NCBI GenBank assembly: GCA_943370355.1
Contig: CALRQP020000012.1
Span: 29,123 to 93,122, forward strand
DNA: 64,000 nucleotides
Direction: 5' to 3'
DNA from: JADCGM01 sp943370355
GTDB taxonomy: Bacteria; Pseudomonadota; Alphaproteobacteria; Sphingomonadales; Sphingomonadaceae
Below, in pieces: positions 58,193-64,000 of the stretch (the stretch's first letter is position 1; each line of letters opens with the position of its first letter). The notes under the pieces are model-generated. The model ran no database searches, had not been told where the DNA came from, and saw nothing but the letters and a program-made list of their open reading frames with translations. The position numbers were made by a program, and so were the translations under genes.

Positions 58193-61183
58193 CTAGGTCT
58201 GCTCTCGGCACTTGGATAACTTCTCGACGACCGAGCCGCTGCGCGGCGTTGATCGGGCGCGAAATGCAGCAACCAGCGCTGCTTCTTGCGCCACCTGCGC
58301 TTGGGACGGCTTGGAGACCTTGCACCAATGATCGGCGATAGCCCACGCGGTTTCGTCGATGACGCGATCGTCCCCAAGCACCGCGCCGGCCGACAGGCGT
58401 GTGAGCAGCAGGTCCGACCGCCCTGATGCCGGCAGGACCGCATCAAGAATGCTAATCGCTGCCCGCGCTGACGTAGCGTTGGCTGCCGCGCCTGCGATCC
58501 GCCAGGCTGCCCGTAGTCGAACTGCATCTGCGTACCAGGGATCTATGGGCCGCACGGATGCCAGTTCAGCGTCCGACCGCGCAATTCCATCCCAGTCCTG
58601 TTGGCGGGCGGCCGACCACGCTGTCAGGACTGTCCTTGCCGCTCGTGGAAGAGCAACCTCGGCCTTCTTCGCTGCCTCGGTTCCTTGGCCATAGCTCAGT
58701 TCGACCAGTTCGCGCTTAACTAGCCCCCATGCAGCAACAGGGTCGTTCGGATCGCGCATGAAGGCTCGCTCAAACGCGCTGCGTGCGTCCTCGTCGGCAC
58801 CGACAGTCTCAAGAACGGTGCCCGCCAGTGCATCGTTGGTGCGCGTTCCGTCCGATATCATTCGCTTGGCCCGGCTCAAAAAGCCGAGCGCAGCCAGCTG
58901 GCCCACGGCGTAGGCGCGTTCTGATGGGCTCAGGTTCAACTTTGGCGCATGCCCTGCAAAGAGAGCATCGGTCTCGTCTTTCGAGAGTCCGTCTCCGCTT
59001 GGTCGACTTTGGGAAGCTAGGCGATTCAAGCCGTCCTTGTTCAGCTTGGCCCCTCTGCCAAGTTCTTTCACCCCTTGAGAATCGAGGCGTTGCGCAATGA
59101 CCGCGTCGACGTGCGTCGCAAGGCCAAAGCGTGCGAGTTCGGCGCGAGCGTCCTTTGAATGTCCCGTGAAGCCAGCCTCTACCTCAATCGGCTTTCGAGA
59201 CGCCAGCATGATGAGGGTTTGGGGGGTGGGCTCGAACACGGCCACTTCAGGGAACGCGTCAAGCATTGTCGCGAGCATGACCCGCAAAAGATCTTGATCA
59301 AGGTAACTTGCATCAAGCCACTGAACGAGTACCCCATCCGGGGTCAGCCTTCGAGCAGCGGTCCTATAGAATTCAGCGGTGTAGAGGTTGGCTGATGCAC
59401 CGAGCCAAGGATGGGATGGCTGCGAGACGATGATATCGTATCGTGGCCCGCTCGCTGACAACAACAAGCGGGCATCGCCCAGCAGGAGCTTGACGCGCGC
59501 ATCACTCATAGGTCTGAATTGACCCGACTGGGCCATGGCATCCGCCGCACGCGCGACCGCCGGTTCGATCTCGGCGACATCAACGCGGGAGATCTGTGGA
59601 CCTAGCCCAGCGATGGCGCCGCCACCGCCCAGCCCCACGACGAAGGCAGATTTGGCATTCGGACGCGCCAATGTTGGCAAAGCACCGAGCCAGAATTGGT
59701 CGAGGCGGGCAGGGGCCGCACCGAGACGCGGCACGACGGCTTCGGGGAATCCATCTGAGCGGAGCGATAGGTAGTCGCCGACCGAGCGGACGTCGACGGT
59801 CGCGATACGGCCGACCTCCTGAAAAAGGGTGGGCAAGCCGAGCTCTTCCTTAGGCAAGCGGTAGTTCAGAATGTTGGACGTCGTTGGAAGCACCGCGGCG
59901 AGCCACAAGAGAGATGCGACGCCAACCAGGCCCAGCTTGGTTCGTCCGCCGGTCGTCGGCTGCCAAGCTAGGAACGCTGCTGCAACCAGCGTTGCCCCCA
60001 TAAGAGACGTTGAGACTGCGAGGCCTGTCGCCGGCAGGATCCAGTATCCAACGAGGATTGAGCCCACAGCAGCGCCGATCGAGCTTGCACCATAGACCAG
60101 TCCGAGGGCTGACGCCGTGGTCAGACCAGCTGGCAGACATGCAATTGTCAAAGGGAAGCACCGGCCGATGAATAGAACCGAGGCGAACGCGCCTGCTCCA
60201 CAAACGAGCGTGCTCAAGACAGGCCTGCTCTGGTCGATCACGACCGATGCCGACATGTATGCGATCGCTGCGACGCAAGCAGCAATGAGAAGTGTCCAAG
60301 GAAGCCGCGTTTCGGCGTTGTCGACGTTGCGAGCGCCCCAAGTCGAGCCGATTGCCGATCCCGCCAAAGTCGCCGCGAGCATGACTGCAAACGCATGATC
60401 TGCGCCGCTGAGGACATGCGCCGACAAGCGTGCCCAGACGATCTCGAGCCCAAGGAACGCAGCGCCGGTCAGGAACGCGAGAAGGGGAATCCGTAGATGA
60501 AACCCACCCTGCGCTCCTGGTTGTCGCCCGCTTTGCTGGACCGCTTGGGGCCGAAACTCTGCGTGGCAACGATAGGCGATCACGGCTGCCAAGACATTGG
60601 CACAGGCAGCCACGACCGCACTTCCCATAAGACCCAAGTAAGGGATTGTGACAAAACCCGCTGCGATGGCGCCGATGACTCCTCCGGCGATGTTGATCCC
60701 GTTGAGGAGGCCGGCGTTGCCTGCTCTGGCACTCCGGTTCACGGACGTCGCCTGCGCCAAGATCGGAAGCGTAGCACCCATCGCGAATGTCGGTGGGATC
60801 AACAAAAGCAGCGTCACCACGGGTTCGAGACGCATGATCGCGTCGGGTGATACAAATGCGGTCAGGGAACGAGCAGCGAGCAGTGCCGTCGTCAGGACGA
60901 TGCCGTAGGCACCGACAAAAAGTTCGAGTCCGCCGTAGAGGCGATTTGGTCGTCTAGACCCGGCCGAGAGCCGGACACTCATCAGGCCGCCCGCGGCCAA
61001 GCCGAGCATGAACACGGACAACACGATAGCGACGGCGATGTAGGTGCTGCCGAACAGGAGCGCGAGCACTCTCGTCCATGTCACTTCCATGACCAACCCG
61101 GCAAAGCCGGACAAGGCCGCGCAAGCTAGGATCGGATGGGACGCGCCCCGAAGCCGTTCCTTTTCGATCGTATTACTCTGCAT
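58193..61183 (-). CDS. Membrane-fused spermidine synthase-like protein with C-terminal helical region
   Basis: A 996-aa fusion. Residues about 15-450 form a multi-span membrane domain with transporter-like sequence (AALSGFAGLVMEVTWTRVLA, FMLGLAAGGLMSVRL). Residues about 460-690 are a spermidine-synthase/methyltransferase fold with VVGLGGGGAIAGLGPQISRV, VDVAEIEPAVARAA and LLLGDARLLLSASGPRYDII. The rest is helical with TPR-like Ala/Leu repeats. Such fusions are widespread but uncharacterised; true aminopropyl transfer is doubtful. It is divergent from the second AAHS transporter, with an O9 site 24 bp before its start. Confidence 0.8.
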   Translation of the reverse strand: MQSNTIEKERLRGASHPILACAALSGFAGLVMEVTWTRVLALLFGSTYIAVAIVLSVFMLGLAAGGLMSVRLSAGSRRPNRLYGGLELFVGAYGIVLTTALLAARSLTAFVSPDAIMRLEPVVTLLLLIPPTFAMGATLPILAQATSVNRSARAGNAGLLNGINIAGGVIGAIAAGFVTIPYLGLMGSAVVAACANVLAAVIAYRCHAEFRPQAVQQSGRQPGAQGGFHLRIPLLAFLTGAAFLGLEIVWARLSAHVLSGADHAFAVMLAATLAGSAIGSTWGARNVDNAETRLPWTLLIAACVAAIAYMSASVVIDQSRPVLSTLVCGAGAFASVLFIGRCFPLTIACLPAGLTTASALGLVYGASSIGAAVGSILVGYWILPATGLAVSTSLMGATLVAAAFLAWQPTTGGRTKLGLVGVASLLWLAAVLPTTSNILNYRLPKEELGLPTLFQEVGRIATVDVRSVGDYLSLRSDGFPEAVVPRLGAAPARLDQFWLGALPTLARPNAKSAFVVGLGGGGAIAGLGPQISRVDVAEIEPAVARAADAMAQSGQFRPMSDARVKLLLGDARLLLSASGPRYDIIVSQPSHPWLGASANLYTAEFYRTAARRLTPDGVLVQWLDASYLDQDLLRVMLATMLDAFPEVAVFEPTPQTLIMLASRKPIEVEAGFTGHSKDARAELARFGLATHVDAVIAQRLDSQGVKELGRGAKLNKDGLNRLASQSRPSGDGLSKDETDALFAGHAPKLNLSPSERAYAVGQLAALGFLSRAKRMISDGTRTNDALAGTVLETVGADEDARSAFERAFMRDPNDPVAAWGLVKRELVELSYGQGTEAAKKAEVALPRAARTVLTAWSAARQQDWDGIARSDAELASVRPIDPWYADAVRLRAAWRIAGAAANATSARAAISILDAVLPASGRSDLLLTRLSAGAVLGDDRVIDETAWAIADHWCKVSKPSQAQVAQEAALVAAFRARSTPRSGSVVEKLSKCREQT

Positions 61184-61206
61184 GCCACCCCCGAAACGCC
61201 TCTGCG

Positions 61207-61214
61207 GGTATACG
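61207..61214. promoter_or_regulatory. Proposed GntR operator O9 (GGTATACG)
   Basis: One-mismatch copy 24 bp upstream of the spermidine synthase-like gene start, on the divergent side, 74 bp from O10. Confidence 0.55.
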
Positions 61215-61280
61215 CTAGGATCGCGCTGCGGTCGAAACCCTTGCCTATCAAGCGATACTACCCGAGAAACTACTTGACTG

Positions 61281-61288
61281 GGTATACC
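61281..61288. promoter_or_regulatory. Proposed GntR operator O10 (GGTATACC)
   Basis: Perfect copy about 110 bp upstream of the second aromatic-acid transporter gene. It marks the right boundary of the regulon. Confidence 0.65.
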
Positions 61289-61398
61289 AGATGAAGGGAA
61301 CGTCCAGTCTCTGATGAACAGGTGCGCGAGACTTGGCTGGTGGCGCTGCGCGCTCGCACGTGGGTCTCGAGGCTGACATCGAGCGCAAGGGGAGAACG

Positions 61399-62760
61399 AT
61401 GGACGCGGCTGCTGGTACCTCCTCGGGCGCCCTCGACCATTTGCTCGAGCCGACGAACGACAGGCTCCGGCCGATCCAGTGGACGGTACTTGTCATCTGC
61501 TTCCTCATCGCAATCGTCGATGGCTTTGATGTATCGGCCATGGCGGTTGCAGCGCCAGCGGTTGCTGCCAGTTTGTCGGTTCCCATTGGGCAGTTCGGTC
61601 CTGCCCTGTCAGCTTCACTCTTCGGGCTTATGGCGGGAGGAGCTATCGGCGGGCCTGCCGGCGATCGCCTAGGGCGAAAGCCATCACTCCTTGCGTTTTT
61701 TGCTGTCGGCTTGCTAGCCGCGTGCGCAACAGGATTTGCGACAAACCTTACCCAGTTGACGGCGCTGAGGTTTCTAACTGGTCTTGCACTAGGGGGCACG
61801 ATTCCTCTCGCTGCGGCCCTGACAGCTGAGTTCATGCCGCCCAAGCGAAGGGCTTTCCTGCTCGTCGTAATGTTCACCGGACACCCCCTAGGCGGTGCGC
61901 TTGCGGGACTGGTTTCGCCCGATCTTATCGAGACCTTTGGTTGGCCGAGTGTATTTTTTGCCGGCGGAGTCCTGCCGGTCGTTATCCTCATCGCGGTCTT
62001 CGCCGTGCTCCCAGAGTCGCCCGTTATCCTGGCACGGCGTGGCCAAGTCTCAGCGCTGAACCGAGTGCTCAGCAAGCTTGGCGTGACCAAGGATCCAGTG
62101 ATCGTACGGGCAGAGTTGGCTCCGAACACCACCAAGGCTAGCGCAGTGCCGATCCGGGAGCTTTTCGCTGCAGGAGCCGGCGGGACGACGCTTGTTTTGT
62201 GGGCCTTGTTTTTCGCCACCCAGTTTCAGCTATTCTTTCTCGCGAGCTGGTTGCCCTCGCTCCTTACCGACATGGGGCACACCCTCCGTACGGCAAGCTT
62301 TTCCGCGACAGCCTTCGAGATTGGCGGCCTTGTGGGGGCCATCGCGCTAGGTCAGATTGCAAGCATCAAGCAACCTGCGAAGGTTCTGGTCCCCGCCTAT
62401 TTTGCAGGCTCGATCGCTGTCGGTCTGATCGTCGTGTTCAATGACAACCACCTCGCTTTGTTTGGCCTCGCAGCCATTGCCGGTGTGGGTGCTCTCGCAA
62501 CGCAGTTGTGTCTCAATGCACTCACAACCCAACGTTATGACGCTGTCATCCGCGCGACTGGCTTGGGGTGGGCACTGAGCGTCGGCCGACTGGGTTCGGT
62601 CGCGAGTCCGTTGGTGGCAGGGACGCTGCTGTCCGCAGGCGCATCGTCAGCGAACGTCCTTCTCCTCGGGGTAGTGCCGCCGCTGTTCTGCATTATCGGT
62701 GTTATCTGCTTGGCCAAGCTTGATGCTGCACCGCGGGGCGTCGCTGGCGCGGTGAGCTAA
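61399..62760 (+). CDS. Aromatic acid:H+ symporter-type MFS transporter (second)
   Basis: A 453-aa AAHS-type importer with the same signature order as the copy at 54990: IVDGFDVSAMAVAAPAVAAS, GDRLGRKPSLLA, ALGGTIPLAAALTAEFMPPK and VVMFTGHPLGGALAGL. The two are clearly paralogous. I start at ATG 61399, preceded by AAGGGGAG; an upstream in-frame ATG (61333) has no transporter-like sequence. Divergent from the spermidine synthase-like gene across two operator sites. It may import a different aromatic acid or be an alternative uptake route. Confidence 0.9.
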   Translation: MDAAAGTSSGALDHLLEPTNDRLRPIQWTVLVICFLIAIVDGFDVSAMAVAAPAVAASLSVPIGQFGPALSASLFGLMAGGAIGGPAGDRLGRKPSLLAFFAVGLLAACATGFATNLTQLTALRFLTGLALGGTIPLAAALTAEFMPPKRRAFLLVVMFTGHPLGGALAGLVSPDLIETFGWPSVFFAGGVLPVVILIAVFAVLPESPVILARRGQVSALNRVLSKLGVTKDPVIVRAELAPNTTKASAVPIRELFAAGAGGTTLVLWALFFATQFQLFFLASWLPSLLTDMGHTLRTASFSATAFEIGGLVGAIALGQIASIKQPAKVLVPAYFAGSIAVGLIVVFNDNHLALFGLAAIAGVGALATQLCLNALTTQRYDAVIRATGLGWALSVGRLGSVASPLVAGTLLSAGASSANVLLLGVVPPLFCIIGVICLAKLDAAPRGVAGAVS

Positions 62761-63205
62761 AGTCGGCAATCGAAGAAGATGAGGTAAGGAGTGGCCTGCT
62801 GGCGGTTTCTTGGACGCGCCGTTAGTCCTCTCCGACGCTGTTAGGCGGCTATCCCACGTCCCTGAGCCGACCGCCTGCAATGCGCCTCATCTCGGTCGTT
62901 CAGCCGGCCGAGCTGCGATCCTCAAAGCGGTCGTCGGAACAACGGCGCGGGCGGACCAGCGTCTTTATGCAGTGAATTAGAATGCAACCTGATGCCTTTG
63001 CGTGAACCCAACAACCGGATCTGTACACAAGTCGAACTTGTGCTCCTCCAAAGCCAACATCGCTTCGCCGATAGCGAGCACATTGCGCATTCCTTCGGCG
63101 CAACCGGCTCGGAATCGCTACTAAATGGCGGCGAGCGCGAGAAGGCGCGCACATCATTTTTTTGATCGCGCCCCAGGGTGTGCCAAGCTACGGCTAAGGG
63201 GGAAT
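62761..63205. other. 445-bp stretch without a confident gene
   Basis: Between the last catabolic gene and the tail-protein locus. A 57-codon frame (62992-63165, plus strand) and a few short frames on the minus strand exist, with no family resemblance. The sequence is neither AT-rich nor carries a GGTATACC site. It may be decayed or boundary DNA, marking the change from catabolic genes to tail genes. Confidence 0.5.
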
Positions 63206-63457
63206 ATGAGCGACACCTGGATGTGGATTATCGGGCTAATCCGCCCGCGGCGGCAAGCGACCAACGGCGTGCTCAAGCAGGAATGGTCGCAGCAGGGTGC
63301 GCTGTCGAGTTGCGCGGTGAAGTGCGACGCCAGCAACAATCCGCCCTCGGAAACCCTGTTGGGCAAGGTCAATATCGAGGTCACAGCGGTGTCGGTGGAT
63401 CCGGCAGAGTTCATCATCGTGCAGATCCAGCAGGCCAGCGGCGCTTCGACCAGCTGA
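63206..63457 (+). CDS. Small hypothetical protein at the head of the tail locus
   Basis: An 83-aa protein beginning MSDTWMWIIGLIRPRRQATN, after GGGGGAAT. The N-terminus is hydrophobic and basic, and the rest is a mildly polar sequence ending GKVNIEVTAVSVDPAEFIIV. Its start and close spacing (32 bp before the tail-tube-like gene) make it a likely member of that locus. I do not recognise its family. Confidence 0.55.
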   Translation: MSDTWMWIIGLIRPRRQATNGVLKQEWSQQGALSSCAVKCDASNNPPSETLLGKVNIEVTAVSVDPAEFIIVQIQQASGASTS

Positions 63458-63489
63458 CCCGACACCCCAGCCAATGAGCAGGAATTGCC

Positions 63490-64000
63490 ATGCCGACCAA
63501 CACTGAATTCCCGAAGGCAACCTATCGCTACGACCCCTATCGGAACTTCAAGTTCCGCGTGAAATGGGACGGAAAATATGTCGCCGGCGTCTCCAAGGTC
63601 AGCGCGCTGACGCGCACCACCCAGGTGATCACCCACCGGTCGGGCGGCGATCCGACGACCCCGCGCCGGATGCCCGGCCAGAGCGAATATCAGTCGATCA
63701 CCCTCGAACGCGGCGTCACGCATGACGTGGCGTTCGAGCAATGGGCCAACAAGGTCTGGGATTATCACAATTTCACGCTCGACGATCAGCAGGGCGGAAC
63801 GGGCAATCAGGACGTCTCGCTGAAAGACTTCCGCAAGGACATCATCCTCGAAGTCTATAACGAAGCCGGCCAAAAGGTGATCGCCTATAACATCTACCGC
63901 TGCTGGCCGTCGGAGTTCACGTCGCTCCCGGAGATGGATGCCAATGGCAACGCCGTTGCGATCCAGATGCTCAAGCTCGAGAATGAGGGCTGGGAACGCG
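63490..64000 (+). CDS. T4 gp19-like tail tube protein (partial, runs off the window)
   Basis: The first 170 residues of a tail-tube protein. The pattern NFKFRVKWDGKYVAGVSKVS (about 17-36), then TTPRRMPGQSEYQSITLERG (57-76) and VAFEQWANKVW, followed by DVSLKDFRKDIILEVYNEAG, is that of the phage-tail family TIGR02241, found in contractile injection systems and R-type tails. The Arg-Pro-Gly and Leu-Glu-Arg-Gly positions are typical. The protein would form the inner tube of a spike-tipped injection device. Whether it is an extracellular contractile injection system or a prophage cannot be decided, because the gene neighbours lie outside. Confidence 0.78.
   Translation, partial: MPTNTEFPKATYRYDPYRNFKFRVKWDGKYVAGVSKVSALTRTTQVITHRSGGDPTTPRRMPGQSEYQSITLERGVTHDVAFEQWANKVWDYHNFTLDDQQGGTGNQDVSLKDFRKDIILEVYNEAGQKVIAYNIYRCWPSEFTSLPEMDANGNAVAIQMLKLENEGWER

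Noticed and set aside
62992..63165. 57-codon frame before the tail locus
   Set aside because: No ribosome-binding site of note and no recognisable sequence; likely chance.
1..64000. CRISPR array or insertion sequence
   Set aside because: I saw no regularly spaced direct repeats and no transposase gene; the only recombinase is the tyrosine integrase.

Overview
The window looks like a chromosome segment of a GC-rich alphaproteobacterium, most likely a sphingomonad. The evidence is the gene complement: a cell-cycle regulator of the TrcR/DUF1013 family, DUF1192 and DUF885 proteins, an S16 ribosomal protein with a long acidic tail, a paired acyl-CoA dehydrogenase set, and a large TonB receptor. 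The species call is inference; no rRNA gene is present.

Positions 1-25,060 are ordinary core chromosome. On the minus strand lies the translation operon ffh-rpsP-rimM-trmD-rplS, with a vapBC toxin-antitoxin module lodged between rimM and trmD. Next come a glutathione transferase, a small outer-membrane barrel, the potassium transporter Kup, alanine dehydrogenase, an MFS transporter, a coupled run of secreted prolyl oligopeptidase, DUF885 lipoprotein and nadC, two acyl-CoA dehydrogenases, a secreted C13 (legumain-like) peptidase, a GAF/HD-GYP signalling protein, trcR, rsmD and an RluB-type pseudouridine synthase.

Positions 25,103-35,800 are a mobile-element front end. A tRNA-Leu(CAA) is cut off just after its anticodon loop. 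It is followed by a tyrosine recombinase gene, a second and complete tRNA-Leu(CAA) with a different acceptor stem, and then genes common on alphaproteobacterial plasmids and integrative elements: DUF932, a large ParB-like protein, a Toprim protein, DUF2493, a zinc-ribbon protein, an SRAP/YedK protein, a secreted metallo-beta-lactamase-fold protein and DUF5818. The far end of the element was not found in the window.

Positions 35,975-62,760 are a large catabolic cluster. It encodes a gentisate-type ring-cleavage dioxygenase, a maleylpyruvate isomerase and a fumarylpyruvate hydrolase (a complete gentisate-style lower pathway), plus a PhzS-like flavin monooxygenase, two short-chain dehydrogenases, two aldehyde dehydrogenases, a class III aminotransferase, a two-subunit 2-oxoacid dehydrogenase E1 with a free-standing lipoyl domain, a TonB receptor, two aromatic-acid MFS transporters, and three sulfur-related proteins: a formylglycine-type sulfatase or phosphonate monoester hydrolase, a periplasmic arylsulfate sulfotransferase and a TauE exporter. 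A GntR/FCD regulator sits in the middle. An 8-bp palindrome, GGTATACC (five perfect and five one-mismatch copies), lies in the intergenic spaces before nearly every transcription unit of the cluster and is proposed as its operator. I infer one regulon for a sulfated or otherwise masked aromatic compound; the substrate is unknown.

The last 0.8 kb starts another locus: a small unknown protein and the start of a T4 gp19-like tail-tube protein, from a contractile injection system or a tail of phage type.
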